Below, in pieces: positions 31,572 through 41,971 of a stretch of DNA of 64,000 nucleotides. This DNA is from Burkholderia oklahomensis C6786 (lineage in GTDB: Bacteria > Pseudomonadota > Gammaproteobacteria > Burkholderiales > Burkholderiaceae). Below the pieces are notes generated by a model. The model did no database searches. It had not been told where the DNA came from and saw only the letters and a program-made list of their open reading frames with translations. The translations under genes were made by a program, and so were the position numbers. The DNA is taken from positions 930,001-994,000 of the forward strand of contig NZ_CP009556.1 of the NCBI RefSeq assembly GCF_000959365.1, in the 5' to 3' direction. The stretch's first letter is position 1. Each line of letters starts with the position of its first letter.

Positions 31572-31798
31572 ATGCGGTTGCGCCGCGCCCGCGCCCCGCG
31601 CGCTGAAACGACCGGCGTCCGTGGCTGAGCGCGACGCATGCACGTGCGCGGTGAGCGCTGCGCGCGACGCGGGCGCGCGCATGCACGGCGAACGGCCGCA
31701 CGCCCACCGGATCGCGGGCCGCCGCGCGCGACTGCGCGCGGCGACATCCCGCAACGGGAGCGAATCGTCAACGAGACCGCGCGGCGCGCCGGGCGCGG

Positions 31799-31812
31799 TT
31801 GACGCACGTCAA
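31799..31812. promoter_or_regulatory. FNR/Anr box upstream of the adhP-type gene
   Basis: TTGACGCACGTCAA, a perfect box. Its centre at 31805.5 predicts transcription from about 31847, 25 nt before the ATG at 31872: ideal class II activator geometry. The preceding 31572-31798 holds no gene. Confidence 0.85.
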
Positions 31813-31871
31813 TGACCGGCGCCATGCGTGATCGATACTCGATCGGTCATCGAACCAACCAGGAGCGACTG

Positions 31872-32897
31872 ATGGCGCAATACATGAAAGCGGCGGTGGT
31901 GCATGAATTCGGCGAACCGCTTCGCATCGAGGAAGTCCCCGTGCCGACGCCCGGACCGGGCCAGATTCTCGTGAACATCAAGGCATCGGGCGTGTGCCAC
32001 ACCGATCTGCACGCGGCCGACGGCGACTGGCCCGTCAAGCCGACGCTGCCGTTCATTCCGGGACACGAGGGCGTCGGCTTCGTCGCGGCGGTGGGCGAAG
32101 GCGTCAAGCACGTGAAGGAGGGCGATCGCGTCGGCGTGCCGTGGCTCTATACCGCGTGCGGCCATTGCGAGTATTGCCAGACCGGCTGGGAGACGCTGTG
32201 CCACGAGCAGCAGAACACCGGCTATTCGGTGAACGGCAGCTACGCGGAGTACGTGGTCGCCGATCCGAACTACGTCGGCCATTTGCCGAGCAACGTCGCG
32301 TTCGACGAGATCGCGCCGATCCTGTGCGCGGGCGTGACCGTCTACAAGGGCATTCGCGTGACCGACACGCGCCCCGGCCAATGGATCGCGATTTCGGGGA
32401 TCGGCGGGCTCGGGCACGTCGCGGTCCAGTATGCGAACGCGATGGGGCTGCACGTCGTGGCGGTCGACGTCGCGCCGGAGAAGCTCGAGCTCGCACGCAA
32501 GCTCGGCGCGAAGTTCGTCGTCGACGCGTCGACGAGCGATCCCGCCGCGGTGATCCAGAAGGAAATCGGCGGCGTGCACGGCGTGCTGGTGACGGCCGTG
32601 TCGCGCGGCGCGTTCGCGCAGGCGCTCGGGATGGTGCGGCGCGGCGGGACGGTCGCGCTGAACGGGCTGCCGCCCGGCGATTTTCCGCTGCCGATCTTCT
32701 CGACGGTGCTGAACGGCATCACGGTGCGCGGCTCGATCGTCGGCACGCGACGCGATCTGCAGGAGTCGCTCGATTTCGCGGCCGAAGGGCTCGTTCGCGC
32801 GCATATCCATCGCGACAAGCTCGAGAACATCAACGACATATTCGCGTCGCTGCGGGCGGGGAAGGTTGACGGACGGATCGTGTTGACCGGGGAGTGA
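31872..32897 (+). CDS. adhP: Zinc alcohol dehydrogenase, AdhP type
   Basis: A 341-residue NAD-dependent medium-chain alcohol dehydrogenase, interconverting ethanol (and similar alcohols) with acetaldehyde. Catalytic-zinc ligands Cys42 and His65 with Glu66 (GHEGVG); structural-zinc cysteines in [15 protein letters not shown]; the cofactor motif GIGGLG near 172. Length and all motifs match AdhP. AGGAG precedes the ATG by seven bases. The perfect FNR box just upstream points to induction under low oxygen, where ethanol formation would re-oxidise NADH. Confidence 0.93.
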   Translation: MAQYMKAAVVHEFGEPLRIEEVPVPTPGPGQILVNIKASGVCHTDLHAADGDWPVKPTLPFIPGHEGVGFVAAVGEGVKHVKEGDRVGVPWLYTACGHCEYCQTGWETLCHEQQNTGYSVNGSYAEYVVADPNYVGHLPSNVAFDEIAPILCAGVTVYKGIRVTDTRPGQWIAISGIGGLGHVAVQYANAMGLHVVAVDVAPEKLELARKLGAKFVVDASTSDPAAVIQKEIGGVHGVLVTAVSRGAFAQALGMVRRGGTVALNGLPPGDFPLPIFSTVLNGITVRGSIVGTRRDLQESLDFAAEGLVRAHIHRDKLENINDIFASLRAGKVDGRIVLTGE

Positions 32898-33265
32898 GGT
32901 GAACGGCGCGGGCGGCGGGACCGCCTGCGCTGGACGGATCGGGCATCGCCTCGGATTTTGCGCCTCCTCTGGCGCCTGTCGTGGCGCAAGCCGGAGCGTT
33001 TCGCGAGGACGCTCGGCATCGGGATGAGATGAAGGCGTGAAGAATCGAGGCGAAGCTTCCCGGGCATTCGATCATGATGGCGTCGCGGGACAAGCGGAAA
33101 TAAAATGATCAATTGACGGCGGCGCACTACGCGATGCGCGCGCAGTGCGCCGCTTTCGATGCCGGATCGACGATTGCCGCCCGAGCGGCAGGCGTTCGAG
33201 CGATGACGAGGGTGTAACGAGTCGGCGCTGCTTGTCGATACTGCCGACGAACAATTCAAAAAAAC
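32898..33265. other. Gene-free gap entering an AT-richer segment
   Basis: 368 bp without a supportable gene. G+C falls from about 33080 onward. A near-miss to an FNR half-site (TGATCAATTGACGG, 33107-33120) was checked and is not palindromic. Confidence 0.4.
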
Positions 33266-33703
33266 ATGTGCCAAATAAGAATCCATGTCGACCAGCGCAC
33301 GCTGGCGTTTTACGGGGTGAGTCACGCGGAATTCGAGAGAAGATTGCGCGACGAACTTGCTTTCACCGAATCGATGGGTTGCGAGATCGACGTCGTACCG
33401 GATGCCCGGGATACGGATCACATTCAGTTTCCGGAAGCATGCACGATGATTTCTGCACTCGGAATCGCGCCGGAAGATCTGGAGGAATTGAAGCGCGGCG
33501 TTCATCGCGCGTGGGAAGGCATTCCGAAGACATTCTCGCAAGGCGGGGCGCGGTACCGAATCCTGCCGGCGGCGGACGGCGGTTGCGCAATCATTGACGA
33601 GACGCGACCCGAAGCCCCGATTTTCGCGGGCGCGTGGTACCACGTCGTGCGATTCCTGCGATTGACGTTCGCGCGCTCCGGACATCAGGACGATTCTCGC
33701 TAG
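33266..33703 (+). CDS. Hypothetical protein (145 aa), atypical composition
   Basis: A 145-residue cytoplasmic-looking protein with no signal peptide or membrane helix. N-terminus MCQIRIHVDQRTLAFYGVSH; a central acidic part (DVVPDARDTDHIQFPEA); then GIAPEDLEELKRGVHRAWEG, probably helical. I do not recognise the family. The DNA is less GC-rich than the surroundings, and the start has an A-run rather than a Shine-Dalgarno sequence, both suggesting acquired DNA. Codon choice and length support its being real. Confidence 0.6.
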   Translation: MCQIRIHVDQRTLAFYGVSHAEFERRLRDELAFTESMGCEIDVVPDARDTDHIQFPEACTMISALGIAPEDLEELKRGVHRAWEGIPKTFSQGGARYRILPAADGGCAIIDETRPEAPIFAGAWYHVVRFLRLTFARSGHQDDSR

Positions 33704-33838
33704 ACCGCCGTATCTGGCGGACGCCGTCACGAAGGACGGGCTGCGCCCGTCGTCCGGGGCATGCCGCGCGGCGCATCGTCGGCGCGCGGTGCGCTTCGGC
33801 ATGCGCGCGGGCTCGTCGTCGCGGCGTTCCGCTTCGTA

Positions 33839-34348
33839 TCAAGGAAAGGCGGGAATAGTCGGATCGGTCCCTTCCAGATGGGCATCCGGATGATGCTGCT
33901 TGATCAGCGCCTCGATTTCCTCGACGCGGTCGCGGTGGACGTCGATCATCATCAGCAATTCGCCATTCTCGACGGCGTCCTCGAAGTGTTTCAGCCGGGT
34001 ATTCGGCACACTCACGCCGATCATCGTGCCGACCCACGCGCCGAACCCCGCGCCGGCGATCGCAAACGCGACTACCGCGCCGCCCGCGATCGTGAGGCCG
34101 GCGGGCGGAAACGCGATCGCGGCCAAGCCCGCGAGCGCGCCGGTGACGCCGCCGGCAGCGGTTCCACGAGCGAGCGCGGGCAGCAGATCGCTGCTTTGGG
34201 CGATCGACGCTTCGGGCAGATTCTCCAGCGGAATCCTGTCGTTCGCGACGACGTGAATGCGCCGCCATTCGATGCGCTTGAGCAACAGTTCGTCGACGAT
34301 CATTCGTGCCGTGTCCGCGTCGGGCAGCAGGAAATAGATCCGTCTCAT
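33839..34348 (-). CDS. DUF1269-like protein with glycine-rich membrane hairpin
   Basis: A 169-residue protein. N-terminal alpha/beta part (1-60) containing RIYFLLPDADTARMIVDELL. Then comes a Gly/Ala-rich hydrophobic hairpin (about 65-115; GTAAGGVTGALAGLAAIAF and AFAIAGAGFGAWVGTMIGV), followed by a polar C-terminal part (HFEDAVENGELLMMIDVHRD). This resembles the DUF1269 family, often found beside stress genes; assignment is from memory of the pattern. It could sit in or at the membrane. Function unknown. Confidence 0.7.
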   Translation of the reverse strand: MRRIYFLLPDADTARMIVDELLLKRIEWRRIHVVANDRIPLENLPEASIAQSSDLLPALARGTAAGGVTGALAGLAAIAFPPAGLTIAGGAVVAFAIAGAGFGAWVGTMIGVSVPNTRLKHFEDAVENGELLMMIDVHRDRVEEIEALIKQHHPDAHLEGTDPTIPAFP

Positions 34349-34783
34349 GATGACCTCTGTCAGGGTTCGCCTGAACGCATGCGTCGGACCTGTGATTTCG
34401 ATGACGTTCTACCCGGCGAGCCGCCTGCGCGATAGGCTTGTTTTTTCGTGGTTTATGTAACGAAGTCTAGGTGAAACGCAAGCTTCGGCAAGGCTCGTGC
34501 TGCGCGGTTGCCGGGCACGCAGGAGCGTGCCGGCGCGCCCGGTTTGCGTCGCGCGTTCCGGCGATTTGTCGAGTTCTTCGTAGATCTGCGGGGAGACGAA
34601 GGTCGCTTATCGGTCCACATCGGCACTTCATCGCGGATCCGTACCGGTGAGTGATTGAATTCGCCATAGAAAACGGACCTTCATCCCTCCCCGATTCGCG
34701 TAGACTGCATCGGATCTCCCGTTCGCTCATTCTTTTGCTTGTGGCGACGGTCGAAGCTCCCGTTATGCAAGGAGGCGTCACGC
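34349..34783. other. Gap between DUF1269-like gene and Rieske gene
   Basis: 435 bp containing the divergent promoters of the two neighbours. No small gene or FNR box is seen. G+C is lower around 34400-34480. Confidence 0.4.
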
Positions 34784-35932
34784 ATGCATGCAGGCCCTTT
34801 GCTGGATAGCAGCGCCATCGATCCGGTCGCCAGCGCACCCGTGCGCGACTTGCGCCGCGTGCCTATCCATCCCGATCACTGGTATCCACTGGCGTGGTCG
34901 AATGAGGTCAAGCGGGGCAAGGCCCTCGGGGTGCACTTTGCCGGCGATCCGATCGTGCTGGTGCGTACCCGGTCCGGCACGATATTCGCGCTGGAAGACC
35001 GTTGCGCACACCGACAGGTTCCGCTGCACGCGGGCGTGGTGGAAGGCGAGTCCATCCGCTGCGGCTATCACGGCTGGACCTATGACTGCAGCGGCCACTG
35101 CGTCGACGTGCCATACATTGGCCGAGCGCGCCTGCCCAACGGCGTGCGTGCCTATCCGTGCCGCGAGGCGCACGGTCTGATCTTTGTCTTTCCCGGTGAT
35201 GCGGCGCTTGCCGAAGAGCGGCCGCTGCCCGCGCTGGCTTCGGCGGCGGACAAGGCGTACAAGACGCGCCGTTTTGGCCGCGAGGTCAAGTGCCACTACT
35301 CGTTCATGCACGAGAACCTGATGGATATGAACCACCAGTTCCTGCACCGGCGGCGGATGGGTCAGATGCGCGCGCGTTCCCTCGGCCGCAGTCGCGGCGA
35401 GGACTGGGTGGAAGTGAAGTACACGTTCGCGCGCATGGCAGGCAAGCAGCCAGTGGGCGAGGCGCTGGTGTTTGGCGCCAGCAAGCAGCGCGGCGAGCAG
35501 GACGACAAGGACGTGATGACGGTGCGCACCGGCTATCCGTACCAGACCCTGCAGATCCGCTCGGGCGACGGCACGTTGGTGATGGACCTGTGGATCGTCT
35601 ATGTACCGCTCGATGCGGCGCAGCGCACCAACCGCACGTTTGGCCTGCTTTCCATCCGCAAGCCCGGCATTCCGTTTGTGCTGGACCTGGCATGGCCGCT
35701 GCTGGTCTGGTTCACGGAACGCATCTTCGAGGAGGACCGCTGGATCGTCGAGCGCGAGCAGGAGGCCCACGACAGGCAGGGCGCGGACTGGAACCACGAG
35801 GTGTTTCCGGTCATCAACGAGTTGCGCGACCTGCTGCGCAATTGCGGCGGGCGCACCGTGATACCGATCCGAGAGGCGGCGACACGGCCTGACGCCGAGG
35901 CCAATGTGGCAGTGAGGGCGAATGACGCCTGA
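34784..35932 (+). CDS. Rieske 2Fe-2S aromatic-ring oxygenase (large-subunit type)
   Basis: A 382-residue oxygenase of the VanA/phthalate-4,5-dioxygenase type. The Rieske cluster is in CAHRQVPLHAG ... CGYHGW (CxH-X17-CxxH, about residues 68-91). The catalytic iron site is expected near ENLMDMNHQFLHRR (about 182-195), with His residues of the NxxDxxHxxxxH type. It probably hydroxylates or demethylates an aromatic or steroid-like substrate using a reductase encoded elsewhere; no reductase or ferredoxin gene adjoins it. A perfect AAGGAGG precedes the ATG at 34784. Codon use (CTG, GCC, AGC, TTT preferred) differs from neighbouring genes, which favour CTC, GCG and TCG: a sign of lateral gain. Confidence 0.87.
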   Translation: MHAGPLLDSSAIDPVASAPVRDLRRVPIHPDHWYPLAWSNEVKRGKALGVHFAGDPIVLVRTRSGTIFALEDRCAHRQVPLHAGVVEGESIRCGYHGWTYDCSGHCVDVPYIGRARLPNGVRAYPCREAHGLIFVFPGDAALAEERPLPALASAADKAYKTRRFGREVKCHYSFMHENLMDMNHQFLHRRRMGQMRARSLGRSRGEDWVEVKYTFARMAGKQPVGEALVFGASKQRGEQDDKDVMTVRTGYPYQTLQIRSGDGTLVMDLWIVYVPLDAAQRTNRTFGLLSIRKPGIPFVLDLAWPLLVWFTERIFEEDRWIVEREQEAHDRQGADWNHEVFPVINELRDLLRNCGGRTVIPIREAATRPDAEANVAVRANDA

Positions 35933-36053
35933 TGGCCGGTCACGCTTAGCTGGCGCACAAGTTTCATACGCCGCCGCTTACCCACCGGGCAGCCGTCCCT
36001 TGCTTCGAGAAGGATCGCCCGTCAAAAAGCGAACGGATGGTGGTGGGCGGCGT

Positions 36054-36218
36054 TCAGCTTTTTCTCGACGTCTTTGCGACAAACGGCGTCGGTATGTGTT
36101 GAACCTGTTCGCTTCCGCACTTGGGGCAGTTCGGATGAGCGGTTTCATGCTCCGCGAGATGTTCAACGTGTTCGAACGTCTCGCCGCACTTCTCGCAACG
36201 GTATTGGTAAGTCGGCAT
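36054..36218 (-). CDS. FmdB-family zinc-ribbon protein
   Basis: A 54-residue protein with the FmdB regulator-type zinc ribbon: MPTYQYRCEKCG then CPKCG, giving Cys8, Cys11, Cys31 and Cys34 as the zinc site. A GGAGAG site precedes the ATG at 36218; the frame remains open upstream but without the family's conserved start. Function of small FmdB proteins is uncertain. It lies convergent to the Rieske gene in the same accessory stretch. Confidence 0.8.
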   Translation of the reverse strand: MPTYQYRCEKCGETFEHVEHLAEHETAHPNCPKCGSEQVQHIPTPFVAKTSRKS

Positions 36219-36529
36219 GGCATCTCTCCAGCACGGAACCTGCACGTGCTGCGACGGACGAAGCCCGGATGGCGCGCAGCACCCCAACGGAACATTGTAG
36301 TGCTGGAGATGGTGCAACACTAATCGTTCATTCGTGGTTGGCCTCGGCCTGTCGTCGAGGGGGGTACGTGACCCGTTGCTGCCTGTCGAGCCGTCACATT
36401 TTCAATGGCAGGTGGAGTGTAGGAAACTGGCCGAACCCAGCCCACAACCGCCTCGCGCCCCCAGCGAACACCGCCAACCATTCCTTAGCATCTTCACCGC
36501 ATTCCCCAACAACCCTCGCCGATCCTTCT
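36219..36529. other. Gap between FmdB gene and export operon
   Basis: 311 bp. No gene supported. It holds one copy of GTAGGAAA at 36419-36426, an element that recurs elsewhere in the window (53313-53381). Confidence 0.4.
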
Positions 36530-37654
36530 CTAAGCCATCTGCCCAATCGTCTTCCGAAACCGCTTCAACGACAGCAGAAACAGCACAGTCCCGATCACCG
36601 CGAGAAGCAGGAACTGCCGCCACACGGTCTCGATCCCCGCGCCGCGATAGAGAATCGCCTGGCCGATCTCGACGAAGTGCGTCGTCGGCGCGGCGAGCAT
36701 GATGTTCTGCACCGCGAACGGCATGCTCTCGCGCGGCGTCAGGCTGCCCGACAGCAATTGCAGCGGCAGCAGCACCAGCACCAGCAGCATCCCGAACTGC
36801 GGCATGCTGCGCACGAGCGTCGCAAGAAAGATCCCCATCGACGTCGTCGCGAACAGGTGAATCGCCATCCCCACGACGAACAGCGCGACCGAGCCCTCGA
36901 TCGGCACGTGCAGCGCGCCGCGCACGACGAACGTCAGCGAAAACACCGCCGCGCACGCGACGACGAGCCCCATCGACCACACCTTCGCCATCATGATCTC
37001 GCCCGGCGTCACCGGCATCACGAGCAGGTGCTCGATCGTCCCGTGCTCGCGCTCGCGAATCAGCGCCGCGCCCGTGAGCACCATCGACAGCAGCGTCACG
37101 TTGTTGATCACTTCCATCAGCGAGCCGAACCACGTCTGGTCGAGGTTCGGGTTGAAGCGCATGTGCATCGCGATGTCGACGGGCGGCGTCGCGTTCGTCC
37201 GGTAGCGCCGCACGAAGTCGTCGATCTCGCCGCTCACGATCTGCTGCACGTAGCCGTTGCCCGTGAACGCCTGGCTCATCCGCGTCGCGTCGACGTTCAG
37301 CTGGATCTGCGCGGGCCGCCCCGCGAGCACGTCGCGCTGGAAGTTCGGCGGGATGTCGAGCGCGAACGTGAAGTCGCCCGCGTCCATCCCGCGGTCCGCC
37401 TCCGCGAGCGTCACCATCTTCGGCAGCGCGAACTGCGGCGGAAAGAACGCCGACGCGATCCGCGCGGACAGCGGCGACGCGTCCTCGTCGATGATCGCGA
37501 TCGGCGCCATGTGCAGCGTGTCCGGGCGCGCGGTCGCGGCCGAGTAGATCGACACGGTGAACGTATAGGCGATCAGCACGAGCAGGATCGGGTCGCGCAC
37601 GAGGCTCCACAGTTCCTTGACGCCGAGACGGTAGACAATCGCGAGGCGCTGCAT
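36530..37654 (-). CDS. ABC-2 type export permease (YhhJ-like)
   Basis: A 374-residue inner-membrane permease: one membrane helix near 20-40, a periplasmic domain of about 130 residues (to about 180), then five helices in the C-terminal half, the standard ABC-2 layout. ENEARG-like loop is replaced by REREHGTIEHLLVMPV (about 219-234), typical of this family. It is the last gene of a leftward operon of four and starts 2 bp after the stop of the ATPase-permease fusion gene. Comparable to E. coli yhhJ in yhiI-rbbA-yhhJ. Confidence 0.88.
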   Translation of the reverse strand: MQRLAIVYRLGVKELWSLVRDPILLVLIAYTFTVSIYSAATARPDTLHMAPIAIIDEDASPLSARIASAFFPPQFALPKMVTLAEADRGMDAGDFTFALDIPPNFQRDVLAGRPAQIQLNVDATRMSQAFTGNGYVQQIVSGEIDDFVRRYRTNATPPVDIAMHMRFNPNLDQTWFGSLMEVINNVTLLSMVLTGAALIREREHGTIEHLLVMPVTPGEIMMAKVWSMGLVVACAAVFSLTFVVRGALHVPIEGSVALFVVGMAIHLFATTSMGIFLATLVRSMPQFGMLLVLVLLPLQLLSGSLTPRESMPFAVQNIMLAAPTTHFVEIGQAILYRGAGIETVWRQFLLLAVIGTVLFLLSLKRFRKTIGQMA

Positions 37655-37656
37655 GA

Positions 37657-40600
37657 TCAGCGTTCCTGTTTTTTCAAGAGCAGTATGGTCGCGCCGAGGA
37701 TCACCGGCACCGATGCGGCGAGCGGCCAGAACTGCGAGTAGAGATCGGGGAGCGACAGCGCCTTGTTGAACACGCCGCGGCTGATCGACAGCATGTAGGT
37801 CGCCGGATAGACGAGGCCGATGAAGCGCCCGGTGCCCTCGAGCGACGACAGCGGCGTCAGCAGGCCCGCGAACTGCACGGTCGGAATCATCGTGCCGATG
37901 ATCGTCATTACGATTGCGGCGACCTGGCTGCGCGTGAACGTCGATGCGAGGAGGCCGATGCCCGTCGCGACGACGTTGAAGATCAGCACCGCGAGCAGCA
38001 GCGTCATGAAGCTGCCCTTGACCGGCACGTCGAACGCGATCCGCGCGAGCACCGTCATCAGCAGGAAGTTCAGCATCGCGAGCACGACGTACGGCACCTG
38101 CTTGCCGATCAGGAATTCCGTGCGCGTGACGGGCGTCACGTACAGGTTCAGGATCGAGCCGAGCTCGCGCTCGCGGACGACGGCGAGCGCCGTCAGCATC
38201 GCGGGCAGCATCAGCAGGAGGAGCGGCATCACGGCGGGGATCATCGCGGGCAGGCTCTTCACGTCCGGGTTGTAGCGATAGCGCGTGATGATGTCCGCGC
38301 GCGGCGCGGGCGTCATGCCGAGGCGATGCCGCGCCTGGTCGTAGAGCCACATCGTGTGCATGCCGATCGCGTAGCCGCGGATCGTCTCCGCGCGCTGCGG
38401 CATCGCGCCGTCGATCCACATGCCGATCTGCACGGGCGCGCCGCGTTCGACGTCGCGCGCGAAGTTCGGCGGGATCTCGATCGCGAGCGACAGCTCGCCG
38501 TTGCGCATCCGGCGATCGAGCTCCGCGTAGTCGGACAGCGTCGGCCGCTCGACGAAGTAGCGCGAGCCGGACAGGTTCAGCGCGTAGTCGTGGCTCAGCT
38601 CGGTCTGGTCGCGGTCGAGCACGGCGTAGGTCAGGTCCTCGACGTCGAGGCTGATGCCGATGCCGATCACGCACATCAGCACGAGCGAGCCGATCAGCGC
38701 GAGCGTCGCGCGAACCGGATCGCGGCGCAGTTCGAGCATCTCGCGCCACATGTAGCTAAGCGCGCGCTGGGCGCTGAAGGCGCGATGGGGCGGGTCGTTC
38801 GCGTCGGGTTCGGATGGCGGCGAAGCGACGAGCGGGGCGGGGGCGTCGGGGGCTCCGGATATGGCGCGTGACGCGGCGCCGGCTCCGTTTCGGGTTTGGG
38901 TTTCGAGTTCGATTCCGGCGCCGGCGACGGCATCGCCGCCGGCCGAGGTGACGGCATCGTGACGGGCGTGGGCATCGCCGCCGGCCACGGTTTTTGCTTT
39001 CGCTCCCGTTTCGACGCCGACTTCGGCTCCGGATTCGGCTCCCGTTTCGGTTTCGCCGCGGATTTCGCCTTCGGCTCCGGCATCGGCGCGGTCCTTTATT
39101 TCGTCTCCGACCGGAGCTTTGGCCCGGGCGCTTGCTTCGTCTGCCGCGCCGATGTCGGCCGCGCGCTTCACGTCGGCTCGACCGCCGACCGCGCCGCCGG
39201 CTCGCGCGCCGGCTCTTGCGTTCGCATCGGCGCGAGTATCGGCATCGGCATCGGCATCGGCATCGACATCGGCATCGACATCGGCATTCGCGCCGGCCGC
39301 GCGTTGCGGATGCGCGGAACTCGCCCCTCCCGCCGCGTCGCCGCCGTCCTGCGCCTCCGCCGACGCGTCGACGAGATACCCGATGAACGCGTCTTCGAGC
39401 GTCGCCGCGCCGCGCGCGCGCACGAGCTCCGCGGGCGAGTCGCTCGCGAGCACGCGGCCCGCGTGCATCAGCGAGATCCGGTCGCAGCGCTCCGCTTCGT
39501 TCATGAAGTGCGTCGAGATGAAGATCGTCACCTGATCGCGGCGTGCGAGATCGATCATCAATTGCCAGAAGCCGTCGCGCGCGATGGGATCGACGCCCGA
39601 CGTCGGCTCGTCGAGGATCAGCAGCTCCGGCTTGTGGACCATCGCGACCGCGAGCGACAGCCGCTGACGCATCCCGAGCGGCAAGCTGTCGGGCAGCGTG
39701 TCGTAGATGTCGGTGAGGCCGAAGCGGCGCGCCATCTCGTCGACGCGTGCGCCGATGCCGGCGGCCGGCACGCCGAAGAGGCGCGCGTGCAGCACGAGGT
39801 TCTGCCGCACCGTCAGCTCGCTGTAGAGCGAAAACGCCTGCGACATGTAGCCGACGCGCCGGCGCGTGTTGATGTCCTTCGGATCGACCGGCTTGCCGAA
39901 CAACTGCGCGTCGCCTTCGGTCGCGGGCAGGAGGCCCGTGAGCATCTTCATCGTCGTCGATTTGCCGCAGCCGTTCGAGCCGAGGAAGCCGAAGATCTCG
40001 CCGCGGCGGATCCGGAAGCTCACGTGATCGACCGCGGTGAAGTCGCCGAAGCGCATCGTCAGGCCGCGCGCTTCGATCGCGATGCCCGCCTGCGCGTCGG
40101 CGCGCAGCGGCTCGATCTTCACCGGCTTGTGATCGCGCCGCTTGTCCTCGGGCAAGAGCGCGATGAACGCCGCTTCGAGCGTGTCGCAGCCGGTGCGCGC
40201 GAGCAGCTCGGCGGGCGCGCCCGTCGCGAGCACGCGGCCCGCGTCCATCGCGATCAGCCAGTCGAAGCGCTGCGCCTCGTCCATGTACGCGGTCGCGACG
40301 ATCACGCTCATCGTCGGCCGCTCCGAGCGGATCCGCGCGATCAGATCCCAGAACTGCGCGCGCGCGAGCGGATCGACGCCCGTCGTCGGCTCGTCGAGGA
40401 TCAGCAGGTCGGGATCGTGGATCAGCGCGCAGCACAGGCCGAGCTTCTGCTTCATCCCGCCCGACAGCTTGCCCGCCGGCCGCGACAGGAACGGCAAGAG
40501 GCCCGTGCTCTGCGTGAGCGCATCGATCCGGCGGCGGCGCTCGCCGGCGTCGTGGCCGAACAGGCGTGCGAAGAACTGCAGGTTCTCCTCGACCGACAGC

Positions 40601-40890
40601 GTCGGATACAGATTCTTGCCGAGCCCCTGCGGCATGTATGCGATGCGCCGGCACACGCGCTCGCGATGGCGGCGCGAGCGCATGTCGCCGTCGAGCGCAT
40701 CGACGCCGCCCGTCTGCAGCGCGCGCGCGCCGGACGCGAGCGCGAGCAGGCTCGACTTGCCGACGCCGTCCGGCCCGATCAGGCCGATCGTGAGGCCGGC
40801 GGGGACGTCGAGCGTGATCCGGTCGAGCGCGACCGTCTTGCCGTAGCGCAGGCTGACGTCCGTGAATCGAACGACGCTCGGCGTGCTCAC
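37657..40890 (-). CDS. Double-ATPase plus permease fusion (RbbA-like) with 200-residue linker
   Basis: A 1077-residue ABC exporter half. First ATPase: Walker A GPDGVGKS 39-46, signature LSGGMKQ 142-148, Walker B LLILDEPT 162-169. Second ATPase: Walker [10 protein letters not shown] 304-312, Walker B LLILDEPT 423-430, with a degenerate signature LPLGMRQ (403-409) in place of LSGG. Then an unusual Ala/Asp/Glu/Gly-rich linker of about 200 residues (510-708), then an ABC-2 permease domain. GTG start at 40890 overlaps the HlyD stop codon. E. coli RbbA, the nearest type, is about 911 residues and lacks such a long linker. Confidence 0.88.
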   Translation of the reverse strand: MSTPSVVRFTDVSLRYGKTVALDRITLDVPAGLTIGLIGPDGVGKSSLLALASGARALQTGGVDALDGDMRSRRHRERVCRRIAYMPQGLGKNLYPTLSVEENLQFFARLFGHDAGERRRRIDALTQSTGLLPFLSRPAGKLSGGMKQKLGLCCALIHDPDLLILDEPTTGVDPLARAQFWDLIARIRSERPTMSVIVATAYMDEAQRFDWLIAMDAGRVLATGAPAELLARTGCDTLEAAFIALLPEDKRRDHKPVKIEPLRADAQAGIAIEARGLTMRFGDFTAVDHVSFRIRRGEIFGFLGSNGCGKSTTMKMLTGLLPATEGDAQLFGKPVDPKDINTRRRVGYMSQAFSLYSELTVRQNLVLHARLFGVPAAGIGARVDEMARRFGLTDIYDTLPDSLPLGMRQRLSLAVAMVHKPELLILDEPTSGVDPIARDGFWQLMIDLARRDQVTIFISTHFMNEAERCDRISLMHAGRVLASDSPAELVRARGAATLEDAFIGYLVDASAEAQDGGDAAGGASSAHPQRAAGANADVDADVDADADADADTRADANARAGARAGGAVGGRADVKRAADIGAADEASARAKAPVGDEIKDRADAGAEGEIRGETETGAESGAEVGVETGAKAKTVAGGDAHARHDAVTSAGGDAVAGAGIELETQTRNGAGAASRAISGAPDAPAPLVASPPSEPDANDPPHRAFSAQRALSYMWREMLELRRDPVRATLALIGSLVLMCVIGIGISLDVEDLTYAVLDRDQTELSHDYALNLSGSRYFVERPTLSDYAELDRRMRNGELSLAIEIPPNFARDVERGAPVQIGMWIDGAMPQRAETIRGYAIGMHTMWLYDQARHRLGMTPAPRADIITRYRYNPDVKSLPAMIPAVMPLLLLMLPAMLTALAVVRERELGSILNLYVTPVTRTEFLIGKQVPYVVLAMLNFLLMTVLARIAFDVPVKGSFMTLLLAVLIFNVVATGIGLLASTFTRSQVAAIVMTIIGTMIPTVQFAGLLTPLSSLEGTGRFIGLVYPATYMLSISRGVFNKALSLPDLYSQFWPLAASVPVILGATILLLKKQER
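39235..39288. repeat. 6-bp repeat coding part of the RbbA-like linker
   Basis: Repeated GGCATC units (with GACATC variants) on the plus strand, encoding the Asp-Ala-Asp-Val run of the linker on the minus strand. Being 6 bp, it changes length in frame. Confidence 0.85.
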
Positions 40891-41960
40891 TGCGGAACCT
40901 TGACCATCAATTGCGCGGGCCACGGCTTGCTCTGGTCGACGCGGACCCACGCGACGCCGGGCAGCCCGGTCTTCACGAGCTTCAGATGTTTTTGCAGCAG
41001 CTCGCGGTCGATCCGCGCCTTCACTCGGAACATCAGCTTTTGCCGCTCGTTCGCGGTCTCGACGGTCTTCGGCGTGAACTGCGCGGTGCTCGCGACGAAC
41101 GACACGGTCGCGGGAATCACGTAGTTCGGCGCGGCGTCGAGGATGATCCGCGCATCGGCGCCGAGCGCGACCTTGCCGACGACCGTCTCCGGCAGGAAGA
41201 ACGTCATGTAGACGTCGGACAGATCGACGAGATTCAGCACCTTGCCGCCCGCGGGCAGCACTTCGCCCGGCTGCGCGACGCGGTATTGAACGCGGCCGTC
41301 GCGCGGCGACACGAGCTCGCTGTCATTGATGTCGGCCTGCACGCGCGCGACGGTCGCATCGGCCGCCGTCACCGCCGAATGCGCGGCGACGAGCTGCGCT
41401 TCGGTCGCCTCGATCGCGGCCTGCGCGGCGGCGGCCTGCGCGGCCGCCGCGGACACGGCCGCTTGCGCGCTGCGGCTGCGCGCGCGATCGTCGTCGAGCT
41501 CCTGCATCGACGACGCGCCTTCGCGCGACAACGTCTCCGACCGCACGAGCCGGCGCTTCGCGGCGTCGAGCTCGCTCTCGCGCAGCACGACCATCGCCTG
41601 CGCGGCCACCTTGTCGCTCCGGCGCTGCGCGACCTGCGACTCGATGCCGGCCGCCGTGTTCAGCGCGCGCTGCCGCTGCGCGGTCGCTTCGTCGTACTGC
41701 GCGTGCAGCACCTGGATCTCCATCTTCGCGAGCGGCTGGCCCGCCTTCACGAAATCGCCTTCGTCGACGAGGATGTCGTCGATGCGGCCGGGCAGCTTCG
41801 TCGCGACATCGATCTCGGTGGCCTCGATGCGGCCGTTGCCGCTCGCGAAGCCGTTGCCCGGGCCCTGATGGCGCAACAGCGTCCAGCCGTAGTAACCGCC
41901 GAGCGCGACCGCGACGACGGCGGACGCGGCGACGATCTGCTTCCTGGTGACCTGGATCAT
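40887..41960 (-). CDS. HlyD-family membrane fusion protein (YhiI-like)
   Basis: A 357-residue periplasmic adaptor. N-terminal anchor helix (about 9-27, [18 protein letters not shown]), lipoyl half-motif ([20 protein letters not shown]), a long Ala/Gln-rich coiled coil (about 85-225), the second lipoyl half ([18 protein letters not shown]) and a beta-barrel part. It bridges the inner-membrane ABC exporter to the outer-membrane channel encoded just upstream. Stop codon overlaps the GTG of the fusion gene. Confidence 0.9.
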   Translation of the reverse strand: MIQVTRKQIVAASAVVAVALGGYYGWTLLRHQGPGNGFASGNGRIEATEIDVATKLPGRIDDILVDEGDFVKAGQPLAKMEIQVLHAQYDEATAQRQRALNTAAGIESQVAQRRSDKVAAQAMVVLRESELDAAKRRLVRSETLSREGASSMQELDDDRARSRSAQAAVSAAAAQAAAAQAAIEATEAQLVAAHSAVTAADATVARVQADINDSELVSPRDGRVQYRVAQPGEVLPAGGKVLNLVDLSDVYMTFFLPETVVGKVALGADARIILDAAPNYVIPATVSFVASTAQFTPKTVETANERQKLMFRVKARIDRELLQKHLKLVKTGLPGVAWVRVDQSKPWPAQLMVKVPQ

Positions 41961-41971
41961 GACAACGGACC

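Noticed and set aside
33107..33120. TGATCAATTGACGG as an FNR box
   Set aside because: Half-sites are not in TTGA-N6-TCAA arrangement; the match is to single half-sites only.
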